Positions 20,871 to 29,758 of a stretch of DNA of 64,000 bases are shown here, in pieces. Position 1 is the first letter of the stretch, and each line of letters begins with the position of its first letter. Below the pieces are notes generated by a model. It was given only the letters and a program-made list of their open reading frames with translations, was not told the origin of the DNA and did no database searches. A program made the translations under genes and the position numbers. The DNA comes from Salibacteraceae bacterium (GTDB taxonomy: Bacteria; Bacteroidota; Bacteroidia; Flavobacteriales_G; Salibacteraceae): NCBI GenBank assembly GCA_018401875.1, contig JAGYJZ010000002.1, forward strand, positions 202,806-266,805, written 5' to 3'.

Positions 20871-23141
20871 ATGTCCTATTTAGATCAGCTCAATGACGTC
20901 CAACGACAAGCAGCTACTTACGTTGACGGCCCGGTTATGGTGCTTGCGGGTGCAGGGTCAGGAAAGACGCGGGTTCTTACCTTCAGAATAGCACACCTTA
21001 TTGATAGTGGCGCTGACCCTTATAACATTCTCGCTCTGACCTTTACCAACAAGGCTGCTAGAGAAATGAAAAACCGAATTAGTGAGATAGTTGGTGAAGG
21101 CAATGCCAAGGCGCTATGGATGGGGACATTCCACTCGGTATTTGCCAAAATACTTCGCTACGAAGCTGAAAAAATTGGATACCCCAGCAACTTCACCATT
21201 TATGACAGTGACGACTCTAAAAGCCTGATTCGGACAATCATTAAAGAAATGAACTTGGACGACAAAGTGTATAAACCACAACTTGTACAACGCAGAATTT
21301 CTTCGGCCAAAAACGGTTTAATCAGCGCTACTGAGTATCAAAATGACACCATCATTTACAACGATGACTTGCAAGCGAAAAAGCCATTGCTCGGGAAAAT
21401 ATATGGTACATACGAAAAGCGCTGTTTTAAGGCTAGTGCCATGGATTTTGACGACTTACTTTACAAAACCAACATCTTACTAAAAAACCACACAGACGTT
21501 CTATTGAAGTATCAAACTAAATTTCGATACATACTTGTAGACGAGTTTCAAGACACCAATTTTGCGCAGAGCAACATCTTGAAAATGCTCGCTGCGCGGC
21601 ACGAAAACATCTGTGTAGTGGGCGATGATGCTCAAAGTATCTATGCCTTCAGAGGTGCTAACATCCAAAACATCCTTCAATTTAAAAGTCTTTATCCTGA
21701 CGTTGCAGTATTCAAATTGGAGCAGAATTATCGTTCTACAAAAACAATCGTGGCTGCGGCAAACCAAGTCATCGAGAATAATAAGGAGCAACTAAAAAAA
21801 GATGTTTGGACCTCAAACCAAACAGGTGAGTCGATAAAATTGATAAAATGTTTAAGCGAATCGGAAGAAGGGTCGTTCATAGCGAGTGAAATTCTAGACA
21901 CGAAAGATAATCAAGGCGCTACTGAAGATGATTTCGCAATACTTTACAGGACCAATGCACAGTCACGAGCCATTGAAGAAGCCCTGAGGCGTAAAAACAT
22001 CAAGTACAGGATTTATGGCGGATTGAGCTTCTATCAGCGCAAGGAAATTAAAGACTTGTTAGCATATTTCAAGTTGTGCTCCAATCCAAACGATGAAGAA
22101 GCCTTTAAACGCGTTCTAAATTACCCAGCACGAGGAATAGGAAAGACAACCGAAAGTAAAATTTTGATGGCTGCCTCGGAAGAAGGCAAATCACCCATGG
22201 CGATTATCAATAATTTAAACGAGGCACATCTTCCTATAAATGGCGCAACAAAAAATAAAATTATTGAGTTCGTCCATCTCATACGCAGCTTTCAAAACAT
22301 CTCGATCGAAAAGGACGCCTACGAAACTGCACAACATATTGCCTCTGCCACAGGTATCTTAAAAGAGTTCTACGCTGACCGAACACCCGAAGGAATTAGC
22401 CGATACGAAAACGTGCAAGAACTGCTTTCAGCCATCAAAGAATTCACAGAAATTGAGCTCACTGAAGAAGAAAAAACGGCCGATAATCCAAGATCTTTAA
22501 GCGTGTTTTTGGAAGAGGTTTCACTGCTGACAGATACCGATGTAAAAGACAATAAAGATGATGAAAGTCCGAAGGTCTCAATGATGACTATTCATTCAGC
22601 CAAGGGCTTGGAATTTCCATATGTTTTTATCGCAGGTCTTGAGGAAGACCTGTTCCCTTCTCAAATGAGTGTAAGCTCAAGAAGCGACCTTGAAGAAGAG
22701 CGCAGATTGTTTTATGTTGCCCTGACGCGCGCAGAGAAAAAAGCCATATTGTCGTTTGCCGCAACTCGTTTTAAGTATGGCAACATTCAATACAACGAAC
22801 CGAGCAGGTTCATTTCTGAAATCAATCAAGACCTAATTGATTCGCCATCGATTCAAAAAATTGAGAAAAGAGAATTAATTTCTAAAAAGAATTATGTCCT
22901 GGCAAATCATGCCGTTCGAAAGAAATTAGTCAAACCTTCGGAAAGCTCTGGAAGCCCCGTATCTGAACAAGAAATGAGCCAATTAAGCATTGGAACAAAA
23001 GTGATTCACGAGCGTTTCGGAAAGGGTGAAATAACCGGATTAGAAGGTGAAATTCCGAACAGAAAAGCAACAGTCGAATTTCAAAACATTGGTAAGAAGC
23101 AACTTTTGCTCAAATTTGCCAAGCTACAAATCCTAAAATAG
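20871..23141 (+). CDS. pcrA: UvrD/PcrA/Rep-family DNA helicase
   Basis: Superfamily 1A 3'-5' helicase, likely acting in repair and replication restart. 756 residues. Walker A AGAGSGKTRVL (near 26-36), FTNKAAREMK, motif II VDEFQDTN, motif III GDDAQSIYAFRGA, motif IV EQNYRS, motif V MTIHSAKGLEF, motif VI VALTRAEKK. The C-terminus carries the short GTKVIHERFGKGEITG tudor-like segment typical of PcrA/UvrD that binds RNA polymerase. Starts the plus-strand block and is followed 19 bases later by a DUF4290 gene. UvrD, PcrA and Rep cannot be separated by motif alone. Confidence 0.93.
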   Translation: MSYLDQLNDVQRQAATYVDGPVMVLAGAGSGKTRVLTFRIAHLIDSGADPYNILALTFTNKAAREMKNRISEIVGEGNAKALWMGTFHSVFAKILRYEAEKIGYPSNFTIYDSDDSKSLIRTIIKEMNLDDKVYKPQLVQRRISSAKNGLISATEYQNDTIIYNDDLQAKKPLLGKIYGTYEKRCFKASAMDFDDLLYKTNILLKNHTDVLLKYQTKFRYILVDEFQDTNFAQSNILKMLAARHENICVVGDDAQSIYAFRGANIQNILQFKSLYPDVAVFKLEQNYRSTKTIVAAANQVIENNKEQLKKDVWTSNQTGESIKLIKCLSESEEGSFIASEILDTKDNQGATEDDFAILYRTNAQSRAIEEALRRKNIKYRIYGGLSFYQRKEIKDLLAYFKLCSNPNDEEAFKRVLNYPARGIGKTTESKILMAASEEGKSPMAIINNLNEAHLPINGATKNKIIEFVHLIRSFQNISIEKDAYETAQHIASATGILKEFYADRTPEGISRYENVQELLSAIKEFTEIELTEEEKTADNPRSLSVFLEEVSLLTDTDVKDNKDDESPKVSMMTIHSAKGLEFPYVFIAGLEEDLFPSQMSVSSRSDLEEERRLFYVALTRAEKKAILSFAATRFKYGNIQYNEPSRFISEINQDLIDSPSIQKIEKRELISKKNYVLANHAVRKKLVKPSESSGSPVSEQEMSQLSIGTKVIHERFGKGEITGLEGEIPNRKATVEFQNIGKKQLLLKFAKLQILK

Positions 23142-23160
23142 GACGCGAGAAATACAAGAA

Positions 23161-23778
23161 ATGGAATACAACACACAAAGAAAACCGCTGGCACTGGCCG
23201 AATACGGAAGGTATGTTCAAGAAATGATGGAACATGCGATGACCCTTGAAAACAAGGATGAAAGAAACAAAGCCGCTAAGGCCATAATACAATTAATGAC
23301 TGTCATGAATCCTTCTTACAAAGGAAATGACGAATTAGAGCATAAGCTTTGGGACGACCTTCACGTGATGTCTAACTACAAGTTAGATATTGACTCCCCT
23401 TATCCCAATCCTGAACCTGTAGAAAATGTTGTTGCCGAAAAAATAGAGTACCCGAAAGGTGATTTCAAATTTCGTCACTACGGAAAGTCGATCGAAAACC
23501 TTATTGAGGTTGCAGTTGCTATCGAAAACAAAGAAGAGCAACAGGCGCTCACGCAGCTCATTGCTAACCTAATGAAGCGCAGCTACCTCAACTATAATAG
23601 AGATTCGGTGAACGAAGAAATGATCATTGATCAATTAAAAGAAATGTCTGATGGCAAACTGAAGTTAGATGACAATTTCAGGTTCCAACACACGAACGAC
23701 ATTTTAGGAAGCCAACCACGAAAAACAAGCAAAACAACCAGTAAAGCGCGTTCAAAGCGCAAGTGGAAAAAGCAATAA
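23161..23778 (+). CDS. DUF4290 domain protein
   Basis: 205 residues, function unknown. The sequence MEYNTQRKPLALAEYGRYVQ and the helix-rich region following match the Bacteroidota family DUF4290 as I remember it. Two similar halves are visible: both contain an ENKDE/ENKEE core followed by A..I..LM, suggesting an internal duplication (about residues 13-70 and 101-160). The C-terminus is a Lys/Arg/Ser/Thr tail (SKTTSKARSKRKWKKQ) that could bind nucleic acid. It lies between pcrA and murA with gaps of 19 and 4 bases, so it is in the same operon. No signal peptide, so cytosolic. Confidence 0.75.
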   Translation: MEYNTQRKPLALAEYGRYVQEMMEHAMTLENKDERNKAAKAIIQLMTVMNPSYKGNDELEHKLWDDLHVMSNYKLDIDSPYPNPEPVENVVAEKIEYPKGDFKFRHYGKSIENLIEVAVAIENKEEQQALTQLIANLMKRSYLNYNRDSVNEEMIIDQLKEMSDGKLKLDDNFRFQHTNDILGSQPRKTSKTTSKARSKRKWKKQ

Positions 23779-23782
23779 TACA

Positions 23783-25093
23783 ATGGGGTCATTTCAAATT
23801 GAAGGAGGCGTAAAACTAAAAGGAGAACTCACTCCTCAAGGCGCCAAAAATGAAATTCTACAAATCCTATGCGCTACGCTTCTCACACCTGAAAAGGTGG
23901 AGATTGAGAACATCCCTGACATAGTTGATGTAAATAAGTTAATTGACCTCCTTGGGTCGTTGGGCGTCAAAATTCAGAAAAAAGGAATCGGACATTACAT
24001 TTTCCAAGCAGATGAAATAGACCTCAATTATTTGACTTCAAAAGAATTTCACGCGAAAGGCTCAAGCCTACGTGGGTCAATCATGATCGTTGGACCATTA
24101 TTGGGAAGATTTGGAAAGGGCTGCATCCCGAAGCCAGGAGGTGATAAGATTGGAAGAAGACGATTAGACACCCACTTCATAGGTTTCGAAAAACTTGGTG
24201 CAACGTTTTCTTACGATTCTAAAACACATTTCTACAAAGCAAAAGCGAAAAAGTTAAAAGGAACTTTTATGCTACTTGACGAAGCAAGTGTTACGGGTAC
24301 AGCCAACGTGATTATGGCTGCGGTGCTTGCCGAAGGCAAAACAACTATCTATAATGCCGCCTGCGAACCATACATTCAACAGCTGTGTAAAATGATGAAT
24401 GCCATGGGAGCCAAGGTTTCAGGCATTGGATCGAACCTCTTAACGATTGAAGGTGTTTCCGAATTGAAAGGCTGTAAACATCGCGTTTTGCCAGACATGA
24501 TCGAAGTAGGCAGCTTCATAGGTCTCGCTGCGATGACTCAATCTGAAATTCTGCTAAAGAACGTTGGTTATGAGCACCTGGGTATGATTCCAGATGTATT
24601 TAAAAAGCTCGGAATAAAGATGGAATTGAAAGGAGACGACCTCTTGATTCCAGAGCAAGAAACTTACGAAATCGAGTCCTTTATTGACGGGTCGATTATG
24701 ACCATTGCCGATGCACCATGGCCAGGATTTACTCCTGACCTTTTGAGCATAGTATTGGTGGTGGCCACACAGGCCAAAGGAAGCGTATTGATTCACCAAA
24801 AAATGTTTGAAAGCCGCTTGTTCTTTGTAGATAAGCTGATCGATATGGGCGCGCAAATCATTCTTTGTGACCCACATAGAGCGACAGTTATTGGACATGG
24901 TAGGATGAACAGATTGCGCGGTATTCAAATGACTTCGCCTGACATTAGAGCAGGAGTTTCACTACTCATCGCTGCGCTTTCTGCAGAAGGCACAAGCATC
25001 ATTCGCAATATCGAGCAAATCGATCGAGGGTATCAAAACATTGACAAACGATTAAATGCGATTGGTGCGAATATTGTAAGAAGCGAAGGATAA
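23783..25093 (+). CDS. murA: UDP-N-acetylglucosamine 1-carboxyvinyltransferase with Asp at the Cys115 position
   Basis: First committed step of peptidoglycan synthesis: transfers enolpyruvate from PEP to UDP-GlcNAc. 436 residues with the EPSP-synthase-like double fold. Lys22 and Asn23 of the PQGAKNEIL motif are present. In the catalytic loop the sequence reads RFGKGCIPKPGGDKIGRR, which aligns with E. coli RFGQGQVSLPGGCTIGAR, so Asp121 replaces the Cys that fosfomycin alkylates. Such Cys-to-Asp forms are active and fosfomycin-insensitive in other bacteria. The loop Cys114 is not at the catalytic position. Follows the DUF4290 gene by 4 bases and precedes a thioredoxin-like gene. Confidence 0.95.
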   Translation: MGSFQIEGGVKLKGELTPQGAKNEILQILCATLLTPEKVEIENIPDIVDVNKLIDLLGSLGVKIQKKGIGHYIFQADEIDLNYLTSKEFHAKGSSLRGSIMIVGPLLGRFGKGCIPKPGGDKIGRRRLDTHFIGFEKLGATFSYDSKTHFYKAKAKKLKGTFMLLDEASVTGTANVIMAAVLAEGKTTIYNAACEPYIQQLCKMMNAMGAKVSGIGSNLLTIEGVSELKGCKHRVLPDMIEVGSFIGLAAMTQSEILLKNVGYEHLGMIPDVFKKLGIKMELKGDDLLIPEQETYEIESFIDGSIMTIADAPWPGFTPDLLSIVLVVATQAKGSVLIHQKMFESRLFFVDKLIDMGAQIILCDPHRATVIGHGRMNRLRGIQMTSPDIRAGVSLLIAALSAEGTSIIRNIEQIDRGYQNIDKRLNAIGANIVRSEG

Positions 25094-25103
25094 ATTTTTG
25101 AGT

Positions 25104-25646
25104 ATGCGCATTTTAATTCTCACCCTGCTATCCATTCTCACACTTTCATCAGACCTAAATTCAATTAACCCTCTGCTCGATTCCAAACAGTCACGAGGTG
25201 TAAATATTGGAGACAAAGCACCAGAAATAGCACAGCCCGGTCCTGACGGAAAAATTATCAAGCTGTCTTCGCTACGAGGTCATGTGGTGATGATAGACTT
25301 TTGGGCATCTTGGTGTGGCCCATGCAGACGAGAAAACCCGAACGTAGTTCGCGCATACAAAAAATACAACAAAGCAAAATTCAAAGACGCAAAGGGTTTC
25401 GAAATCTTTAGCGTTTCACTTGACAACAGCTCTGGCGCTTGGACTCAAGCAATTGAGAAAGACGGATTAATCTGGAAATACCATGTAAGTGATCTTAAAA
25501 AATGGCGAAGTGAAGCCGCTCAACAATACGGTGTAGGTTCTATCCCAAGCAGCTTTTTGATCGATGCCAACGGTGTGGTGATTGCTAAAAACCTTCGTGG
25601 AAATCAAATCGACATGCAGCTCGATAAGTTGATCAAGAGCTTATAG
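25104..25646 (+). CDS. TlpA/ResA-like exported thioredoxin-fold protein
   Basis: 180 residues from the ATG at 25104; the track start at 25098 is a TTG two codons earlier and is less likely. N-terminal hydrophobic segment MRILILTLLSILTLSS acts as a signal sequence. The AhpC/TSA-thioredoxin domain has GDKAPEIAQPGPDGKIIKLS, the redox motif FWASWCGPCRRENP and the cis-Pro loop SIPSSFLIDANG. Probably a periplasmic thiol-disulfide oxidoreductase. Five to ten bases after murA, likely in the same operon, but a specific substrate cannot be inferred. Confidence 0.88.
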   Translation: MRILILTLLSILTLSSDLNSINPLLDSKQSRGVNIGDKAPEIAQPGPDGKIIKLSSLRGHVVMIDFWASWCGPCRRENPNVVRAYKKYNKAKFKDAKGFEIFSVSLDNSSGAWTQAIEKDGLIWKYHVSDLKKWRSEAAQQYGVGSIPSSFLIDANGVVIAKNLRGNQIDMQLDKLIKSL

Positions 25647-25703
25647 CTGACAGCGCTTTCAACAAAACCGAAAATTTCTGACATATTGTCTCAAACATCG
25701 CAA

Positions 25704-25719
25704 TGGCAGAACTATTGCT
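25704..25719 (+). promoter_or_regulatory. Putative sigma-54 promoter of grpE-dnaJ operon
   Basis: TGGCAGAACTATTGCT fits the -24/-12 consensus TGGCAC-N5-TTGC: GG and GC dinucleotides are exactly 10 bases apart, and only the last C of TGGCAC is changed. A start near 25730 would leave a leader of about 20 bases before grpE. No TAnnTTTG element is seen in the 103-base gap. A short palindrome GACA-TAT-TGTC lies just upstream (25680-25690). The operon also encodes a sigma-54-type activator. Confidence 0.6.
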
Positions 25720-25749
25720 ATGCCCATGCCGTCTGTAAACTGAATAGAA

Positions 25750-26313
25750 ATGAGTGCAAAAGAAGAAGAAGAACAAATCCGGGATAATCAAGAAGAAATC
25801 TTGAACAACGAGCGTGTTGACGAAGAAAATTCAGAAAAAGAATTTGGAGAAGCAGAACCAATAGATCCGATTGAAAAACTGGAAAATGATATTCTAGAAG
25901 AAAAAAACCAATACTTGCGTCTTTACGCTGAGTTTGAAAACTTTAGAAGACGCACGGCCAAAGAACGCATTGAACTGATTAGCACCGCAAGTGCTGATAT
26001 AATTAAAGATATACTTACCATCTTGGATGATTTTGAACGAGCGATTCAATCAAACGAAAAAGCAGAAGACCTCACGGCAGTGAAAGAAGGGTTTCATATT
26101 CTTCACAATAAGCTCGCGAAAATTTTAGAAGGTAAAGGGCTGAAATCATTTGATTCTTTGGGGCAAAAATTTGATGCTGACAAGCACGAGGCGATCGCCC
26201 AAGTGCCCGTGGAGGAAAAGAATAAAAAAGGAACTGTGATCGATGTTGTGGAGAAAGGCTATGCGCTGAACGAGAAAATTATTCGCCATCCGAAAGTGGT
26301 AGTGGGAAACTAA
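25750..26313 (+). CDS. grpE: Nucleotide exchange factor GrpE
   Basis: Cochaperone that releases ADP from DnaK. 187 residues: acidic disordered N-terminus (about 1-35), a long coiled coil ([21 protein letters not shown]), the four-helix region and the C-terminal beta domain ([39 protein letters not shown]). First gene of a five-gene block, 7 bases before dnaJ. dnaK is not in the window. Confidence 0.97.
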   Translation: MSAKEEEEQIRDNQEEILNNERVDEENSEKEFGEAEPIDPIEKLENDILEEKNQYLRLYAEFENFRRRTAKERIELISTASADIIKDILTILDDFERAIQSNEKAEDLTAVKEGFHILHNKLAKILEGKGLKSFDSLGQKFDADKHEAIAQVPVEEKNKKGTVIDVVEKGYALNEKIIRHPKVVVGN

Positions 26314-26320
26314 AAGATTT

Positions 26321-27436
26321 ATGGCAAAGAGAGATTATTACGAAATTTTAGGGGTTTCTAAAGGTGCATCGAAAGACGAGATCAAGAAATCGTATAGAAA
26401 ACTCGCTATCAAATATCATCCTGACAAAAACCCAGGAGACAGCGCTGCGGAAGAAAACTTCAAAGAAGCCGCAGAGGCATATGAAGTATTGAGCAACGAT
26501 GATAAACGCGCCAAGTACGACCGTTTCGGTCATGCTGGCATGGGTAATCAAGGAGGATTCAGCGGCCAAGGAATGAACATGGAGGACATCTTCGAAAATT
26601 TCGGAGATATATTCGGTGGGGCCTTCGGTTTTGGCGGAGGGCAAAGCCAAGGTGGGCAATCGCGCATGAGACGAGGCTCAAATCTTCGGGTTCGCGTAAA
26701 GCTAACATTAGAAGAAATAGCCAACGGAACCGAGAAAAAAATAAAAGTCAATAAGCTTGTTCACGCTGAAGGAGTAGAATACTCAAACTGCAGTACTTGT
26801 GGCGGTTCTGGTCGTGTGATGCGTGTTACTCAGACGTTCTTAGGTCAAATGCAAACTGCCAGCGCATGTCCAACATGTCAGGGCACAGGAAAGCAAGTCA
26901 AGACATCAAAGCCAGGTGTTATGCCGGACGGACTTGAACGAAAAGAAGTGGTAATTCCCATAGAGATTCCAGCAGGAGTGGAAGAAGGAATGCAACTCAG
27001 CGTGCGAGGTAAAGGAAATGATGGTCCTATGAATGGCCCGGCCGGAGATTTAATTGTTTTAATTGAAGAGGTTCCACACGAAATTCTAACCCGCGATGGG
27101 TCGAACCTTCACTATGATCTCTATTTGAATTTCGCGGATGCTGTTCTTGGTGAAAGCTACGAAGTGCCTACAATCAGTGGCAAAGCAAAAATCAAAATCG
27201 CCCCAGGCACTCATTCAGGTAAAATACTTCGATTGAAAGGCAAAGGCCTTCCGACCGTGAATTCATACGGAAACGGTGACTTACTTGTTCATGTGAATGT
27301 GTGGACTCCTCAAAAACTAAATGATGAGGAGAAGGAAATCCTTCAAAAAATGAAGCAATCTGAAAACTTCGTACCAAGTCCAAGTGGCGATGAAAAAGGA
27401 TTTTTCTCGAAAATGAAAGAGTTTTTTTCGCATTAA
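26321..27436 (+). CDS. dnaJ: Chaperone DnaJ with a reduced zinc domain
   Basis: Hsp40 partner of DnaK. 371 residues. J domain 1-70 with HPD in [10 protein letters not shown]; Gly/Phe-rich linker about 75-115; zinc domain; two C-terminal substrate-binding domains and dimerisation end. Canonical type A DnaJ has four CxxCxGxG motifs. Only two are present here, CSTCGGSG (about 157) and CPTCQGTG (about 181); the intervening spacing and sequence match motifs 2 and 3, so motifs 1 and 4 (zinc centre I) are missing. I recall this as common in Bacteroidota. Operon partner of grpE. Confidence 0.95.
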   Translation: MAKRDYYEILGVSKGASKDEIKKSYRKLAIKYHPDKNPGDSAAEENFKEAAEAYEVLSNDDKRAKYDRFGHAGMGNQGGFSGQGMNMEDIFENFGDIFGGAFGFGGGQSQGGQSRMRRGSNLRVRVKLTLEEIANGTEKKIKVNKLVHAEGVEYSNCSTCGGSGRVMRVTQTFLGQMQTASACPTCQGTGKQVKTSKPGVMPDGLERKEVVIPIEIPAGVEEGMQLSVRGKGNDGPMNGPAGDLIVLIEEVPHEILTRDGSNLHYDLYLNFADAVLGESYEVPTISGKAKIKIAPGTHSGKILRLKGKGLPTVNSYGNGDLLVHVNVWTPQKLNDEEKEILQKMKQSENFVPSPSGDEKGFFSKMKEFFSH

Positions 27437-27478
27437 CATCCTTAACGTTAACTTGCCTGCCTAAAAGGTTTAACGCAG

Positions 27479-28420
27479 ATGAGCTATCTACTTGAAGGGA
27501 ACAATATAAACAAGCATTTCGGCAATTTTCAAGTGCTAAAAAATGTAAGTATTGGAATTCCTGAAGGTCAAATATTCGGTCTTCTGGGTCCGAATGGAGC
27601 TGGAAAAACGACACTTATTCGCACACTCACCCAGATTACAGCGCCTGATTCAGGCGAAATTTTATTCAAAGGTCAAGCACTAAAAACTTCCAACACCTCT
27701 GATTTTGGTTACTTACCCGAAGAGCGCGGCCTTTATCGCAAGATGAAGGTTGGCGAACAGGCTTTGTACTTATGTCAAATTAAAGGACTCGATAAAAAAC
27801 AGGCCTATGCCCAATTGAAACCTTGGTTTGAGCGCCTCGAAATGGAATCGTGGTGGGAAAAAAAGGTAGAGGAACTTTCAAAAGGGATGCAGCAAAAATT
27901 GCAGTTCGCAATTACGGTGGCGCACCGACCAAAAATTCTAATTTTAGACGAGCCTTTCAGTGGGTTTGACCCAATCAATACAGAAGCCATCAAGCGTGAA
28001 ATTCTAATGCTGAAGGAAGAAGGAACGACCATTGTTTTTTCAACCCACAACATGGCCAGTGTTGAAGAACTTTGCGAGAATATTACGCTTATAAATAGAG
28101 GAAAGAACATTTTAAGTGGCTCAGTTTCTGACATCAGAAAATCCTTCAGTAAAAGCTTGTTTGAGGTTGAATTCCACGGCAGCAAAGTAGCATTTGCTAA
28201 TGCGCTCGGCTATCAATTTGAAATAGCAGAAATAACAGAGAAACCAGAATTTACTCAAGCTGTTGTTATGGCACACGATGGCGCCAGCTCAAAAGCGCTT
28301 CTTACTTCGCTGATTCAACACGTAGAGATCATTTCGTTTCGAGAAAATCTACCAACCATGAACGACATCTTTATTGACCTGGTTGGACGACCACAAACTT
28401 CAATAAGCGAAGAAGCATGA
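27479..28420 (+). CDS. ABC transporter ATP-binding protein (NatA-like)
   Basis: 313 residues. Walker A GPNGAGKTTLI, Q-loop, signature LSKGMQQKLQ, Walker B ILILDEPFSGFDP and switch His in STHNMASVEE are intact. A C-terminal extension of about 90 residues follows the nucleotide-binding domain (DUF4162-like in position). Overlaps the permease by 4 bases (ATGA). With the next gene it forms an ABC-2-type exporter similar to the NatAB Na+ efflux family; substrate unknown. Lies 42 bases after dnaJ with no terminator between. Confidence 0.9.
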   Translation: MSYLLEGNNINKHFGNFQVLKNVSIGIPEGQIFGLLGPNGAGKTTLIRTLTQITAPDSGEILFKGQALKTSNTSDFGYLPEERGLYRKMKVGEQALYLCQIKGLDKKQAYAQLKPWFERLEMESWWEKKVEELSKGMQQKLQFAITVAHRPKILILDEPFSGFDPINTEAIKREILMLKEEGTTIVFSTHNMASVEELCENITLINRGKNILSGSVSDIRKSFSKSLFEVEFHGSKVAFANALGYQFEIAEITEKPEFTQAVVMAHDGASSKALLTSLIQHVEIISFRENLPTMNDIFIDLVGRPQTSISEEA

Positions 28421-29754
28421 GTGCGAATAAAATTGGCTTAATCATCAAGCGTGAATACCTTACCCGTGTTCGAAAAAAATCATTCATCGTAATGAGTCTT
28501 TTAGGTCCACTGATTATGGCCGGAGTATTGACCTTTGCCCTGTGGACAAGCCTCGAAGAGAGTGAAGACCAGAAGATCTTAGTGGTCGATGATAACTATC
28601 CTTTTTTTGAAGAACTTGAAGGCTCATCAAAATTGAGTTATGATGTAATGGACGTATCGTTAGCTAAAGGCGAGGCGCTGCTGGAAGTTTCAGACTACAC
28701 TGCCCTGCTTTATCTCCCCAAAAACATCCTTCAAAGCAAATCGGGTCAACTTATTTTTAAGAAGCAACCTTCAATTCGGGTGCAACGCAAAATTGAAGAG
28801 ACCATTCAACAATACATAGAAATAAGCAAGCTCCAAGAGTTCAATATTTCAGAAGGCGATTATAAGCGCTTAAAAGCTCCATTCGATTTACTCACCTTTC
28901 AGTTCAAAGGAGTTGGAGCAGATGCCGAAGAGACGAATATGCTTCCTGCCATCGTAGGACTTGTTTTTGGCATTTTGATTTACTTTTTCATCTTCATGTA
29001 TAGTGTGCAAGTGATGCGCGGGGTGATCGAAGAGAAAACAAACCGGATTATCGAGGTTATGATCAGCTCCGTGAAGCCATTTCAACTGATGATGGGCAAA
29101 ATCATTGGCGTTGGGGCTGTTGGTCTCACTCAATTTGCAATTTGGATTTTATTAACCTTAATTCTCGCCACGAGTGGACAACTTCTGATCTTAGGAGATA
29201 AATATGACGCGTCATCTCTTAAGACTCCAATGACCGATGTTGTTCAGCAACAAGTGGAAGAAGAGCAAGCGCTGAATTTCACACAGCTAAGTCAGGAAGA
29301 CAACTTATTCAACAAAATCAGGAGAATCAACTTCCCGATAATGATAGCAGTGTTTCTGTTTTATTTTTTAGGCGGATATCTTCTTTATAGTGCCTTGATG
29401 GCGGCTGTGGGTTCAGCTGTCGACAACGATACAGACACCCAACAATTTATTTTTCCGATAACTTTTCCTCTTCTGCTCGCCTATATTCTGTCATTTAATG
29501 TCTTCGAAAATCCATCGAGTGACATGGCCGTATGGTTGAGCATCATTCCATTGACCTCTCCTGTAATTATGATGATTCGGGTAGCCATTGGAATTGAGGC
29601 TGCAGATATGTGGCAAGTATATCTATCAATGGCATTATTGATCGTATCGTTTATAGGAGCGGTTTGGCTTTCTGGTAAGATCTATCGTGTAGGCATATTG
29701 ATGTACGGCAAGAAGCCCTCCATCCGTGAAATTATAAAGTGGATAAACTATTGA
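28417..29754 (+). CDS. ABC-2-type transporter permease (NatB-like)
   Basis: 445 residues. Topology: one TM near residues 22-44, a large extracytoplasmic region (about 50-170), then five to six TMs from about residue 174 (MLPAIVGLVFGILIYFFIFMYS) to the C-terminus. The cytoplasmic coupling motif GVIEEKTNRIIEVMISSVKPFQLMMGKIIGVG is typical of ABC-2 NatB-like permeases. Translation is coupled to the ATPase gene; the response regulator starts 4 bases after. Possible roles are Na+ or drug export, without decisive evidence. Confidence 0.88.
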   Translation: MSANKIGLIIKREYLTRVRKKSFIVMSLLGPLIMAGVLTFALWTSLEESEDQKILVVDDNYPFFEELEGSSKLSYDVMDVSLAKGEALLEVSDYTALLYLPKNILQSKSGQLIFKKQPSIRVQRKIEETIQQYIEISKLQEFNISEGDYKRLKAPFDLLTFQFKGVGADAEETNMLPAIVGLVFGILIYFFIFMYSVQVMRGVIEEKTNRIIEVMISSVKPFQLMMGKIIGVGAVGLTQFAIWILLTLILATSGQLLILGDKYDASSLKTPMTDVVQQQVEEEQALNFTQLSQEDNLFNKIRRINFPIMIAVFLFYFLGGYLLYSALMAAVGSAVDNDTDTQQFIFPITFPLLLAYILSFNVFENPSSDMAVWLSIIPLTSPVIMMIRVAIGIEAADMWQVYLSMALLIVSFIGAVWLSGKIYRVGILMYGKKPSIREIIKWINY

Positions 29755-29758
29755 TGTT

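Noticed and set aside
24554-24928. 124-residue minus-strand ORF inside murA
   Set aside because: Antisense shadow of murA.
27192-27614. 140-residue minus-strand ORF spanning the dnaJ-ABC junction
   Set aside because: Covers two coding genes on the other strand; no recognisable protein features.
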